A stretch of DNA of 64,000 nucleotides from an uncultured Paracoccaceae bacterium. GTDB taxonomy: Bacteria > Pseudomonadota > Alphaproteobacteria > Rhodobacterales > Rhodobacteraceae. Shown here piece by piece: positions 42,237-51,141 of the stretch. The stretch lies in the NCBI GenBank assembly GCA_947488175.1, contig CANKYO010000014.1:1-64000 (forward strand). The letters are read 5' to 3'. The number at the start of each line of letters is the position of its first letter. The first letter of the stretch is position 1. Below the pieces are notes generated by a model that was not told the origin of the DNA, ran no database searches, and saw only the letters and a program-made list of their open reading frames with translations. A program made the translations under genes and the position numbers.

Positions 42237-42782
42237 CTATCGTACCTTGGCGTAGACCAGACCGTCGCGCGGTTCGGACGAAAGATTCGGATAGACGGCA
42301 TGCCGCCGCCGGACGCCCTCATGAACCATGCCAATCTTCACCATAACCCTTGCGGAAGCCGGGTTTTCGGTATCACACAGCGCGTAGACGCGCCAAATCG
42401 CCGGGTGCGCAAGAGCGTTGGTCGCGAGCGCGGAAAGCGCCTCGGTCATGATGCCATGGCCCCACCTATCTCTCCGCAGCACGTACGCATATTCAACTGC
42501 ATGTTCCTGTACCCGCACCTCAGTCATCCCGAGAATTGAACCTTCTTCGCGATCCTCGATCACATAGGCGAAGTCAGTGCCGACAGCGCGCGCACGGTCG
42601 CACCGCGCAAGGAACTCGAGTGTATCTTGCAGTACAGTGTGTGGGTGCCAACTCAGGTAACGGGTCACCTGGGGATCCGTCGCGTAGGCCTCGAAAATCG
42701 CCTCGGCATCTGACGTTGCAGACGGCCGAAGCTTCAGGCGCGACGTCAAAAACTCGTTCGGTGGGATGTAGGCCACAATCAT
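42237..42782 (-). CDS. GNAT-family acetyltransferase (RimJ/RimL type)
   Basis: A 181-aa N-acetyltransferase. The chosen ATG begins MIVAYIPPNEFLTSRLKLRP, the usual N-terminus of RimJ/RimL-like enzymes. The acetyl-CoA binding region is RRDRWGHGIMTEAL near residue 110, and SARVMVKIGMVHEGVRR is near 150. A longer frame to 42914 is not supported. Substrate (protein N-terminus, antibiotic or small amine) unknown. Confidence 0.86.
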   Translation of the reverse strand: MIVAYIPPNEFLTSRLKLRPSATSDAEAIFEAYATDPQVTRYLSWHPHTVLQDTLEFLARCDRARAVGTDFAYVIEDREEGSILGMTEVRVQEHAVEYAYVLRRDRWGHGIMTEALSALATNALAHPAIWRVYALCDTENPASARVMVKIGMVHEGVRRRHAVYPNLSSEPRDGLVYAKVR

Positions 42783-42951
42783 CGCCAATACGATATCAGG
42801 CTGTGCACCCCCCCGCAGGGGCAGGGAGTGTTGGGACTGGACGTTGGTGCAAACTGAAGCGAAAGTCCGATTTGTTCGCAAAACCGACGGTGGCGGCCTT
42901 GCAATTGTTGGCACCCACCAAAAACATTGGGAAAGGGAGCTGCTTTTCGGC

Positions 42952-44430
42952 TCAAACGCTGGTGCAGATGTATTTCATCTCCATATAGTCGTCGATCCCG
43001 TGGCTTGACCCCTCACGGCCCAGACCCGACTGTTTGACCCCGCCGAAAGGTGCAACTTCGGTTGAGATGATGCCGGTGTTCACGCCGACGATCCCGTATT
43101 CGAGCGCCTCTGCGACCTTGGTCACGCGGCTCAGATCCTTGGCGTAGAAATAGGAAGCGAGGCCGAAGATCGTGTCGTTGGCCTTGGCAATGACGTCGTC
43201 CTCGTCCTCGAATTTGAAGAGCGGCGCGAAGGGGCCGAAGGTTTCATCGGTGGCTACCTGCATGTCCTGCGTGGCCCCGGTGACGATGGTCGGTTCAAAG
43301 AATTGGCCGCCCAGATCATGCGGTTTGCCGCCGGTCAGCACCTTGCCGCCCTTGGACAACGCATCCTTGAGGTGCTCCTGCACCTTGTCGACCGCTGCGG
43401 GTTCGATCAGTGGGCCAAGGTTGGTGCCGTCCTGCAGGCCGTCGCCGACCTTGAGCGCCTCGACCGCTTTTTTCAGCTTCTCGGCAAAGGCGTCGTAGAC
43501 ACCGGCCTGCACGTAGATCCGGTTGGCGCAGACGCAGGTCTGCCCGTTGTTGCGGAATTTGCAGGCGATGGCGCCTTCGACGGCCGCGTCCAGATCGGCG
43601 TCGTCAAAGACGATGAAGGGGGCGTTGCCGCCCAGTTCCATCGAGCATTTCATGACCTGATCGGCGGCCTGTTTGAGCAGGATCCGCCCGACCTCGGTCG
43701 AGCCGGTGAAGGTCAGTTTGCGCACGATCGGATTTTCGCAGAATTCCTTGCCGACCTCGGATGATGAGGTGGAGGTCACGACCGAGAGCAGCCCCTTTGG
43801 CACGCCAGCCTCTTCGGCGAGCTTTGCCATGGCAAGTGCTGACAGCGGGGTCAGCGATGCGGGCCGGATCACAAAGGCGCAGCCGACGGCAAGTGCCGGG
43901 GCCACCTTGCGGGCGATCATTGCGTTGGGGAAATTCCAAGGCGTGATCCCCGCTGCGACCCCGATGGGCTGGCGGATCACGGTGATCCGTTTGTCTGCCA
44001 TGTGCCCGGGGATGGTTTCGCCGTAGACACGCTTGGCCTCTTCCCCGAACCATTCGATGAAACCGGCGCCATAGGCGACCTCGCCCCGTGATTCAGTCAG
44101 GGGTTTGCCTTGTTCGGCGGTCATGATGATGGCGAGGTCTTCCTGATTTTCCATCATCAGATCGTACCATTTGCGCAGTACTTTGGCCCGTTCCTTGGCC
44201 GCAAGCGCGGCCCATGGTTTTTGCGCCTTTTCGGCGGCGTCGATGGCGTCGGCCACTTCCTCGCGGCTCAGGTCAGGAATTTTTGCGATCACATCGCCGC
44301 GGGCCGGGTTGGTGACATCGAATGTCTTGCCGCTGGCGGCCTGCACCCAGTCGCCCGCGACAAACGCGGCCTCGCACACCAGGTCGGGACGCGAAAGCAT
44401 GGATTTGAGGTTGGTGGTTTCGTCAAGCAT
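42952..44430 (-). CDS. gabD: Succinate-semialdehyde dehydrogenase (GabD-type)
   Basis: A 492-aa aldehyde dehydrogenase that oxidises succinate semialdehyde to succinate. Catalytic residues are present: Glu265 in MELGGNAPF and Cys299 in FRNNGQTCVCANR. TPWNFPNAMIARKVAPALA and GVNTGIISTEVAPFGGVKQS are typical of the GabD subgroup. An oddity is at residue 189: the normal nucleotide-binding lysine (VKPA) is arginine (FVIRPASLTPLSAL). The gene stands alone, without gabT or a regulator nearby. Confidence 0.93.
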   Translation of the reverse strand: MLDETTNLKSMLSRPDLVCEAAFVAGDWVQAASGKTFDVTNPARGDVIAKIPDLSREEVADAIDAAEKAQKPWAALAAKERAKVLRKWYDLMMENQEDLAIIMTAEQGKPLTESRGEVAYGAGFIEWFGEEAKRVYGETIPGHMADKRITVIRQPIGVAAGITPWNFPNAMIARKVAPALAVGCAFVIRPASLTPLSALAMAKLAEEAGVPKGLLSVVTSTSSSEVGKEFCENPIVRKLTFTGSTEVGRILLKQAADQVMKCSMELGGNAPFIVFDDADLDAAVEGAIACKFRNNGQTCVCANRIYVQAGVYDAFAEKLKKAVEALKVGDGLQDGTNLGPLIEPAAVDKVQEHLKDALSKGGKVLTGGKPHDLGGQFFEPTIVTGATQDMQVATDETFGPFAPLFKFEDEDDVIAKANDTIFGLASYFYAKDLSRVTKVAEALEYGIVGVNTGIISTEVAPFGGVKQSGLGREGSSHGIDDYMEMKYICTSV

Positions 44431-44493
44431 GGTAGCCTCCCCTAGGTTTGGCGCTATCTGACCTATCGGGCGGGGGAACGTAAAGGGGGGATC

Positions 44494-45246
44494 ATGGAAT
44501 TAGACGACGCATATGCCAACGCGGCCTATATTGACGGAGCCGAGGCCTATCCTGACAAATGGTCGGGGCTGGCGGCCACGTTTCGCGAACGCACAATTTG
44601 CGAGATTGATCTGCCTTATGGTGAGCGCGAACGTGAGCGGTTTGATCTGTTTCACCCGCGCAGGCTGGCCAAAGGTGTCGTGATCTTTGTGCATGGGGGC
44701 TATTGGCTGCGGTTCGACAAATCCTATTGGTCGCATCTGGCCGCCGGGCCGCTGGCTCATGGCTGGGCCGTTGCGATGCCGTCCTATGATCTTTGCCCGG
44801 ATGTACGGATTACCGATATCGGCCAGCAGATCGCCCGCGCGATTGATGTGATAGCGGCGCGTGTGCCGGGGCCTGTGCGCCTGACCGGGCATTCGGCGGG
44901 CGGGCAGTTGGTGGCGCGGTTGGCGCATCTGGACAGGGTGGAAAATGTCGTGCCCATCTCGCCCGTGGCGGACATCGCGCCGCTGATGAAAACCAGTATG
45001 AACAAGGATTTACGGATTGATGAAGATGAGGCGCGGGCTGAAAGCCCGGTGCATTTGCCGGTCCCGAAAGTACCGGTAACGGTCTGGGTCGGGGCAGAGG
45101 AACGGCCGGTGTTTCTGGAACAGGCAGAGGCATTGGCAAAGCGTTGGAAGACGGCGCATGTGGTTGAGCCGGGGTTGCATCATTTCAATGTGGTGGAGGG
45201 GTTGGGCGACCTTCAGTCACCGCTGACCATGGCGGTTGTCAGCTGA
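44494..45246 (+). CDS. Alpha/beta hydrolase (arylformamidase-like)
   Basis: A 250-aa alpha/beta hydrolase with the oxyanion motif HGGYW near residue 68 and the nucleophile elbow GHSAGGQ near 131. HGGxW together with GHSAGG is characteristic of kynurenine formamidase-type hydrolases; the catalytic histidine is probably in HHFNVVEGL near residue 228. Kynurenine-pathway genes are not adjacent, so the substrate remains open. Its final 34 bases overlap the 3' end of the convergent HAD gene. Confidence 0.87.
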   Translation: MELDDAYANAAYIDGAEAYPDKWSGLAATFRERTICEIDLPYGERERERFDLFHPRRLAKGVVIFVHGGYWLRFDKSYWSHLAAGPLAHGWAVAMPSYDLCPDVRITDIGQQIARAIDVIAARVPGPVRLTGHSAGGQLVARLAHLDRVENVVPISPVADIAPLMKTSMNKDLRIDEDEARAESPVHLPVPKVPVTVWVGAEERPVFLEQAEALAKRWKTAHVVEPGLHHFNVVEGLGDLQSPLTMAVVS

Positions 45247-45818
45247 GTGACACCGGTAAAGTGATGCGCTTGCCAGCCTGCGGCGCGGGCGGCGATGACG
45301 TTTTCCATTGTGTCGTCGATTAGGATCAGGTCGCGGGGTGCGCGGCTTTCGTGCTCTGATATATGTTTGAAGAACAAAGGGTTAGGCTTGGCGAAGCCGA
45401 GGGCTGCGGAATGATAGATCCCGTTGCAATGTGCTTCCAGCCCCACGTTGTTCATCAGATACATCGCGCGGCTGTGATCCTGATTGGTTGCCAACATGAC
45501 CCGGTGCCCGTCCTGCCGCCGCTTTGAGATCCAGTCGAGCATATCCTGGTTCAACGTGGCGTCCTTGCTGAACCAGTAATCGCGCAGATGGGATGCTTTG
45601 ATGTTTGAATTCATGGCCTTGAGCGCCTGCGCCAGACGCGGCAGCAGATCATTGCGTCCGGTGACGATATCGGGCCAGAACGGGGCAAAGAAATGTTCGC
45701 GCAGCGTCGATTTGTCGAAACCGAAATCACGCTGCAGATCGGCGGACCAATGCGGTTTGGTGGTCACGACAACGCCATCCACGTCGATCAGCAATACCGG
45801 TTTTCGCGCGTTAACCAT
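45213..45818 (-). CDS. HAD-superfamily hydrolase
   Basis: A 201-aa HAD phosphatase-like protein. Motif I is DVDGVV near residue 12, motif II threonine is in MLATNQD, motif III lysine is in FAKPNPLFFKH and motif IV is LIDDTMEN. It resembles small haloacid-dehalogenase-type phosphatases of broad specificity. The 11-bp GTCGG repeat element begins 27 bp upstream of its start codon. Confidence 0.88.
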   Translation of the reverse strand: MVNARKPVLLIDVDGVVVTTKPHWSADLQRDFGFDKSTLREHFFAPFWPDIVTGRNDLLPRLAQALKAMNSNIKASHLRDYWFSKDATLNQDMLDWISKRRQDGHRVMLATNQDHSRAMYLMNNVGLEAHCNGIYHSAALGFAKPNPLFFKHISEHESRAPRDLILIDDTMENVIAARAAGWQAHHFTGVTQLTTAMVSGD

Positions 45819-45844
45819 TGCCCCGCTATGCCCGGTTTGGCCCG

Positions 45845-45911
45845 GTCGGACAAGCGTCGGACTTGTGTCGGCAAAACGCCGGACCCTAGGCGGCGTTGCA
45901 AAAGGTTAACG
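45845..45911. repeat. Intergenic element with GTCGG boxes at 11-bp spacing, copy 2
   Basis: GTCGG occurs at 45845, 45856 and 45867, with GCCGG at 45878, all at exact 11-bp spacing. GGTTAACG starts at 45904, about 22 bp after the last box. The element lies between the divergent HAD gene and the second malonyl-CoA synthetase and matches the copy at 29913-29980. An 8-bp inverted repeat (AAAAGGTT / AACCTTTT, 45900-45921) overlaps its right end. Confidence 0.6.
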
Positions 45912-45976
45912 TGAACCTTTTTCGCGCTTGCCGCCGTCCGGGTGACCGGGAATGATGCGCCTGATCCAAAGGGGGC

Positions 45977-47437
45977 ATGCCATTGGCCAACATATTGTTC
46001 GACGCGCTGTTTGCGCCGCATCGAGGCAGCGCTGATCCGTTCTTGCACCTGCCGGACGGGCGCCGCGTGACCTATGGCGGGTTCGTGGATCGCGTGGGCC
46101 AGTTTGCTGCCGTTCTGGCGCAGCTTGACGCCGGTGAGCGTGTGGCAGTGCAGATTGCCAAGACGCCCGATGCGCTCGCGATCTATGCCGCATGTGTGCA
46201 GCGCGGTCTGGTGTTCTTGCCGCTGAACCCGGCATATACGATCGCGGAATTGCGCTATTTCCTGACCGATAGCGGGGCCGGGTTGTTTGTCGGGGACCGG
46301 GTGCCGACTTATGAGGTGATGGATATCACGCCATGGGTTGAAACCGAGGCGACGCTGGCGCAATTGGCCGATGCCGCGAGACCGATAACGATGGTGGCGG
46401 ACCGGGGACCTGATGATCTGGCCGCGCTGCTTTATACCTCTGGCACGACGGGCCGGTCCAAGGGCGCGATGCTGAGCCATCGTAACCTGTTGTCCAATGC
46501 CGAGGTGCTGCGCGATGTATGGGCCTTTACCGGCGATGATGTGCTGCTGCATGCCCTGCCGATTTTTCATACCCATGGGCTGTTTGTCGGCACCAACATC
46601 ACCTTGCTTGCGGGTGGGACCATGGTGTTTCTGCCTGGCTTTGATTTGGATGCCATGATTGCAGGGCTGCCCAAGGCGACGACACTGATGGGTGTGCCGA
46701 CCTTTTATAGCCGCCTGTTGGATGATGACCGGTTTGACCGTGATCTGGTCGCACATATGCGCTTGTTCGTGTCCGGTTCTGCCCCGCTTTTGGCGGAAAC
46801 GCATGACCGGTTCGCTGTCCAGACGGGGCACCGCATTCTTGAGCGCTACGGGATGACCGAAACCAACATGAACACCTCGAACCCGTATGAGGGCGAACGG
46901 CGGGCTGGTACGGTGGGTCACCCGTTGCCGGGGGTCGAACTGCGTATCACGCACGAGGGTGCAGAGGTGCCGCCGGGCGAGATTGGCACAATCGAAGTGC
47001 GCGGCCCGAATGTGTTTCAGGGCTATTGGCAGATGCCTGAAAAGACCGCCGAAGAGCTGCGCCCCGACGGCTGGTTCATCACTGGCGACTTGGGGCAGGT
47101 GGATGCGGATGGCTATGTCACCATCGTGGGGCGGGGCAAGGATCTGATCATTTCGGGCGGGTACAATGTGTACCCGAAAGAGATCGAACTTATCCTCGAT
47201 GATCAGCCGGGTGTGTTGGAAAGTGCGGTCATCGGGGTGCCCGACGACGATCTGGGCGAGGCGGTGCTGGCCGTGTTGGTGGCCGCAGGTGATCTGGATA
47301 TCGCGGCGGTGCAGGCGGGAGCGGCCAAGGCGCTGGCCCGATACAAACAACCCCGCCACTACGAGGTGGTTGAAGCGCTGCCACGCAACGCGATGGGGAA
47401 GGTGCAGAAGAATGTGCTGAGGGAGATGTTCGGGTAG
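45977..47437 (+). CDS. Second malonyl-CoA synthetase-like acyl-CoA synthetase
   Basis: A 486-aa AMP-forming acyl-CoA synthetase closely resembling MatB of the malonate operon. Identical or near-identical blocks include YTSGTTGRSKGAML, HALPIFHTHGLFV, RYGMTETNMNTSNPY, RRAGTVGHPLPGV, GPNVFQGYWQMPEKTAEELR and LPRNAMGKVQKN. It lacks about 20 residues in the region after residue 100 relative to MatB. It stands alone behind the GTCGG repeat element and is not linked to a transporter or decarboxylase, suggesting malonyl-CoA for biosynthesis or a related dicarboxylate such as methylmalonate. The choice is inference. Confidence 0.87.
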   Translation: MPLANILFDALFAPHRGSADPFLHLPDGRRVTYGGFVDRVGQFAAVLAQLDAGERVAVQIAKTPDALAIYAACVQRGLVFLPLNPAYTIAELRYFLTDSGAGLFVGDRVPTYEVMDITPWVETEATLAQLADAARPITMVADRGPDDLAALLYTSGTTGRSKGAMLSHRNLLSNAEVLRDVWAFTGDDVLLHALPIFHTHGLFVGTNITLLAGGTMVFLPGFDLDAMIAGLPKATTLMGVPTFYSRLLDDDRFDRDLVAHMRLFVSGSAPLLAETHDRFAVQTGHRILERYGMTETNMNTSNPYEGERRAGTVGHPLPGVELRITHEGAEVPPGEIGTIEVRGPNVFQGYWQMPEKTAEELRPDGWFITGDLGQVDADGYVTIVGRGKDLIISGGYNVYPKEIELILDDQPGVLESAVIGVPDDDLGEAVLAVLVAAGDLDIAAVQAGAAKALARYKQPRHYEVVEALPRNAMGKVQKNVLREMFG

Positions 47438-47542
47438 GACGGTTGGTTTGAGCCCATCTCTACCGATGCTGCGCAACGCGGGAATGACTGGTTCTAGGAA
47501 AACTGGCTCTGATCGGTTCACAATGCGAGCGTCGCTTTGTTC

Positions 47543-48568
47543 TCAGGACCGGATGTTTTTCACAATACTTGCCATTGCTTCAAAAGCGGACTCGCCCGTT
47601 CCTGCTGAAAAGAAGGTAGTTCCCGACGAGCTATGGTGACGCCATTCAGCCGAGAAGATGTCATTGCCGCCATCATGCCAAAACAGTAGCCCGCCATCAT
47701 CAAGTGGTTCGACCACAAGGCCGTACCCGTAGAATGTGTCACCTTCACCCTCATTGACATGAGGAACCAGCGCTGCAGCCACGTAATCTTCGCCTACGAT
47801 TTCTCCCTCAAGAAATGCCGCCCAGAAGGACAAGAAGCCTTCGGCTGTCGTTACAAGCCCACCGTTTCCTACAAGATTCCACCCTGGTGCAGAGCCACCC
47901 CAGCTTGCTTCAGCGACGTGAAGGCGCTGATACCCGGTCAACCAAAGTCTCTTGCTGATTATGGATCGATCTTCATCAAACACCCGCCCATAGCCGATGG
48001 GATCTAAACCCTTTGGGATGACGCGCTCCATAAGGTAGCCTTCATAATCCAGACCACTTTGTAGCTCGATGATGGCTGCGAGTATGGAATATCCAGCGTT
48101 TGAATAGGAATGAACTGCACCAGGTTCGGCATCCAATGGCGCTTCAAATACGCGTTCAAGGAATGCGGAACGTGACAGTTTTTCTTCATCATCGCCTGTC
48201 GACTCGATGATACCAGAGGTGTGGGTCAGCAGTTGATGAAGGGTTATCTCAGCCTTGTCCCGAGGCACATTCGGCAAAAGTTGAGAAAGCGTCGTCTGGG
48301 TCGTCATGCCCATGTCTTCGATAAGATGTAAGACTGCTATGGCCGTCACAGTCTTGGTAATCGATCCAATGTCCACGATCTCATCAGCGCCCGCGACCTT
48401 GGCGTCAATCCCGCTTTCGACGTCTATTGTGCCAGCGCTGTCGCGTGCGGCGACAATGACTGGATGGTCAGAAGCCATCGCAGCAGCCAAGATTTCGCGC
48501 GTCGCTGTGTCGGCCAGCGCCGGGCTAACAAATACAATTGCCGTGACAAACAGAATGAGGGATTTCAT
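47543..48568 (-). CDS. Exported serine hydrolase (beta-lactamase / penicillin-binding-protein fold)
   Basis: A 341-aa protein with a signal peptide (residues 1-19, ending SPALA). Catalytic motifs are SITK (SxxK) near residue 69, YSNAGYS (YxN) near 156, and HDGG near 292 as the third box. Base composition appears lower in GC than the flanking synthetase and ubiquinone genes, as it is in the next two genes, which may indicate acquisition. The HxlR-type regulator gene starts upstream on the same strand, 23 bp away. Substrate unknown. Confidence 0.86.
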   Translation of the reverse strand: MKSLILFVTAIVFVSPALADTATREILAAAMASDHPVIVAARDSAGTIDVESGIDAKVAGADEIVDIGSITKTVTAIAVLHLIEDMGMTTQTTLSQLLPNVPRDKAEITLHQLLTHTSGIIESTGDDEEKLSRSAFLERVFEAPLDAEPGAVHSYSNAGYSILAAIIELQSGLDYEGYLMERVIPKGLDPIGYGRVFDEDRSIISKRLWLTGYQRLHVAEASWGGSAPGWNLVGNGGLVTTAEGFLSFWAAFLEGEIVGEDYVAAALVPHVNEGEGDTFYGYGLVVEPLDDGGLLFWHDGGNDIFSAEWRHHSSSGTTFFSAGTGESAFEAMASIVKNIRS

Positions 48569-48591
48569 AGTGGTTCTCCGTAGGGGCTTGT

Positions 48592-49125
48592 TTAATCTGA
48601 TGTGTCACGATGATCAAAACTTTGCGTTGAACTTCGGCCTTTTTCTCGAACGACCTCTTCATATGCAGCTTGTAGGCGCTGCGAGACTGACTGCTTTTGG
48701 GTTTCAAGCGGGATGCCAAGATGAAGGGCGCGCAATTCGTTCATGAAGTCGTTTGCCAGCTCCGAACCGCCGTTTTCGAGAAGCTCCGCCCGGATGCTCA
48801 GTTCTTCGGAGACGGGCAGAAAGCGTCGCCCCCATGACCCAAGTGCCACGATCACTGGTACGAGCGAGATCGCCATTTCAGTCAGGCTGTAGATAAACTT
48901 CTGGCGATGTGATGGGTCGGGCCTTTTTGTCAGCAGCCCTTCTTCAACGAGCTTATTTAAACGGCTTGTCAGGATGTTGGTTGCGATGCCCTCTTCCGAG
49001 TTCGTCAATATGTCGCGAAAGCTCCGGCGCTGCCCAAACATGATATCTCGCAGGACGATCAAGCTCCATTGGTCGCCAAGGACCTCCATGGAGAGATTGA
49101 TCGGACACCCTGATCGTCGCTGCAT
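48592..49125 (-). CDS. HxlR-family transcriptional regulator
   Basis: A 177-aa winged-helix regulator of the HxlR family (CPINLSMEVLGDQWSLIVLR, FGQRRSFRDILTN, IATNILTSRLNKLVEEGLL). The chosen ATG has a GGAGAG site 8 bp upstream and keeps the two operator-like palindromes outside the gene; an alternative start at 49188 would put one inside it. The protein has a long C-terminal extension (beyond residue 110) compared with the 100-120 aa family norm. It is divergent from the reductase gene at 49217. Confidence 0.87.
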   Translation of the reverse strand: MQRRSGCPINLSMEVLGDQWSLIVLRDIMFGQRRSFRDILTNSEEGIATNILTSRLNKLVEEGLLTKRPDPSHRQKFIYSLTEMAISLVPVIVALGSWGRRFLPVSEELSIRAELLENGGSELANDFMNELRALHLGIPLETQKQSVSQRLQAAYEEVVREKGRSSTQSFDHRDTSD

Positions 49126-49146
49126 TTCATCTCTCCACAATTCTAG

Positions 49147-49195
49147 TTGCAACTTGCAATTAGATTCGTTTTCGTATACCAGTTGCATACTGCAA
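49147..49195. promoter_or_regulatory. Pair of TTGCA-N3-TGCAA palindromes, candidate HxlR operators
   Basis: TTGCAACTTGCAA (49147-49159) and TTGCATACTGCAA (49183-49195) are two dyads with the same half-sites, 36 bp apart. They sit between the HxlR gene and the divergent reductase, as expected for operators bound by a dimeric winged-helix protein. Confidence 0.65.
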
Positions 49196-49216
49196 TTGGT
49201 AGAGGATGTGACTCAT

Positions 49217-49795
49217 ATGCGCAAACTGGTTGTATCAATGGTTCAGAGTATCGATGGCTACATCAATGGCCCGGGTCACGAACCGCTCATTCCAGAGTGG
49301 TCAAGCGATCTCGATCAATGGACGTTCGATATGATTGAGCGTTTCGACACGCTCCTATATGGGCGCGCCGCTTGGCAGGAGATGGCTGCTTTTTGGCCGA
49401 ACGCCGAAACAAATCCAGATACGCCCGAAGCTCAGCGCAAGCTGGCGAAGTTCATGAATGGATCGCGGAAGATCGTTTTCAGCCGAACTTTGCGCGATGC
49501 CGATGCCTGGCAAAACTCAGCATTGGCAAGTCACAGCATCGAAAAGGTTGTCGGGGACTTGAGACAGGAGCGCGGCAAAGACATGGTGATCTTTGCGGGG
49601 GCGGCTTTTGCCCAAGAAGCGATGCGCGCCGACGTTGTGGATGAGATATGGTTGCTCACGGTTCCCCTGTTGTTCGGGCACGGAACGAGGCTGTTCGATG
49701 GTCACGCATTTCGCACTAACCTGACGTTGACCGAAGCTAAGCAAATGGACACCGGCGCAGTTTCCACGCGCTACGTCCGAGTTCGCACCAGTTGA
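49217..49795 (+). CDS. Dihydrofolate-reductase-like protein (RibD C-terminal domain family)
   Basis: A 192-aa protein of the DHFR/RibD C-terminal superfamily. The N-terminus MRKLVVSMVQSIDGYINGPG and LLYGRAAWQEMAAFWP, RKIVFSRTL, DMVIFAGAAFAQEAMRADVV and VDEIWLLTVPLLFGHGTRLF match stand-alone RibD_C proteins, which are probably NADPH-dependent reductases of unknown substrate. AGAGGA precedes the chosen ATG. It is divergent from the HxlR-family regulator, which probably controls it. Confidence 0.88.
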   Translation: MRKLVVSMVQSIDGYINGPGHEPLIPEWSSDLDQWTFDMIERFDTLLYGRAAWQEMAAFWPNAETNPDTPEAQRKLAKFMNGSRKIVFSRTLRDADAWQNSALASHSIEKVVGDLRQERGKDMVIFAGAAFAQEAMRADVVDEIWLLTVPLLFGHGTRLFDGHAFRTNLTLTEAKQMDTGAVSTRYVRVRTS

Positions 49796-49803
49796 ACCGA
49801 AGG

Positions 49804-49828
49804 CGGGCATTGGGCCAATGCCCGTTTT
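49804..49828 (+). terminator. Intrinsic terminator of the reductase gene
   Basis: A 10-bp self-complementary stem (CGGGCATTGG / CCAATGCCCG) is followed by TTTTG, 9 bp after the stop at 49795. Confidence 0.78.
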
Positions 49829-49849
49829 GTCCCGCAAAGCAGTCGCCCA

Positions 49850-51061
49850 TCACCCCCGCATCAGTTTCGGCAAATCCCCGGTCAGCCCTGCGGCCTCGCG
49901 GATAAAGCCGCGCCGCAGCCCGGGGGCGGCGTTGACCAGCCCCATGCTGATATCGCGGGCGGCCCGTAGCAGGGGGTTATCATTGGAAAACAGGCGGTTA
50001 AACGTATCCGTCGCAATGGCAAGTGTGGCGGTGTCGAACCGCCGCCATTGCTGATAGCGTTGCAGGACGACAGGGCTGCCGATGTCTTCGCCGCGCCCAC
50101 GCGCCTCTGCCATAACCTCGGCCAGGGCCGCCACATCGCGCAGCCCCGCATTCAGCCCCTGCCCCGCAATCGGATGCACGCCATGGGCGGCATCGCCGAC
50201 CAGTGCCAGCCTGTCTGCGATAAAACTGTTGGCCAGCGTCAGCCCCAGCGGATAGGTGAACCGCGCGCCTGTCAGGCTGATCTGCCCCAGAAAACTGCCA
50301 AAGGCGGGGCGCAATGCGTCCAGAAAATCCGCATCATTCATCGCCGCCAACTCTGCCGCGCGCGCATCCGTCTCGCTCCAAACAATGGAACTGCGATCAT
50401 CCGTCAGCGGCAGAATGGCCAGCGGCCCACCCGGCATGAAGAACTGATGGGCAACGCCACCATGGGGTTTCTCATGGGCCACCGCGCAAACTACGGCCGT
50501 CTGCCCGTAGCCCCAGCCGGTTCGCTTGATCCCGGCGCGTTCCGCCGTCCCGCTGCTGCGCCCGTCAGAGCCGATAAGCACGGCCCCGGTCACCGTCTTG
50601 CCGGAGGCGAGGGTGACGGTGACGCGCGGCCCGTCGATATCCTGTGCGACCACCGTTTCGGGGGCCAGATGGGTGATCCGCTTATCCGCTTTCATGGCGT
50701 CAAGGAAGGCGCGGCGCAGGAACCGGTCTTCGACCATGTAGCCCATCGGGCCTTCCTCGATTTCGGCATAGTTGAAATGCATCATCCAGGGGCTAGGCCC
50801 TTCGCCGGCGCGCCCGTCGGTGACCTTGATTTCCAGCATTGGCTGGGCCTGATCGCTGATCGTGTCCCAGATGCCGATGCCCCGCAAGAGCCGGGTGGAT
50901 GCAAGGGCCAGCGCATAAGAGCGCCCGTCGAAATCCGGCTTCTTGCGCCGGTCCACGGGCAGCGCATCAATGATTGTCACGGTGAAACCCGCCTGCGCCG
51001 CAGCCAGTGCAAGCGCGGGTCCGTTCAGGCCGCCGCCCACGATGATGATGTCCGTATCCAT
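49850..51061 (-). CDS. ubiH: UbiH/UbiF/COQ6-type FAD-dependent monooxygenase (ubiquinone biosynthesis)
   Basis: A 403-aa flavoprotein hydroxylase that modifies the ubiquinone ring. The chosen ATG gives DIIIVGGGLNGPALALAAAQ (dinucleotide-binding motif) at the N-terminus. The second FAD motif is GDAAHGVHPIAGQGLNAGLRD near residue 285. A further 12-residue in-frame extension to 51097 is rejected because it precedes the normal start. Which ring position it hydroxylates cannot be told from this sequence alone. Confidence 0.88.
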   Translation of the reverse strand: MDTDIIIVGGGLNGPALALAAAQAGFTVTIIDALPVDRRKKPDFDGRSYALALASTRLLRGIGIWDTISDQAQPMLEIKVTDGRAGEGPSPWMMHFNYAEIEEGPMGYMVEDRFLRRAFLDAMKADKRITHLAPETVVAQDIDGPRVTVTLASGKTVTGAVLIGSDGRSSGTAERAGIKRTGWGYGQTAVVCAVAHEKPHGGVAHQFFMPGGPLAILPLTDDRSSIVWSETDARAAELAAMNDADFLDALRPAFGSFLGQISLTGARFTYPLGLTLANSFIADRLALVGDAAHGVHPIAGQGLNAGLRDVAALAEVMAEARGRGEDIGSPVVLQRYQQWRRFDTATLAIATDTFNRLFSNDNPLLRAARDISMGLVNAAPGLRRGFIREAAGLTGDLPKLMRG

Positions 51062-51141
51062 GGCGCGCACTATGCGCACCCATCCGGGATTGTCCATGCG
51101 CCTGATGGCCGCTACCGTCGGCCAAAATCAGGGAGACGACG

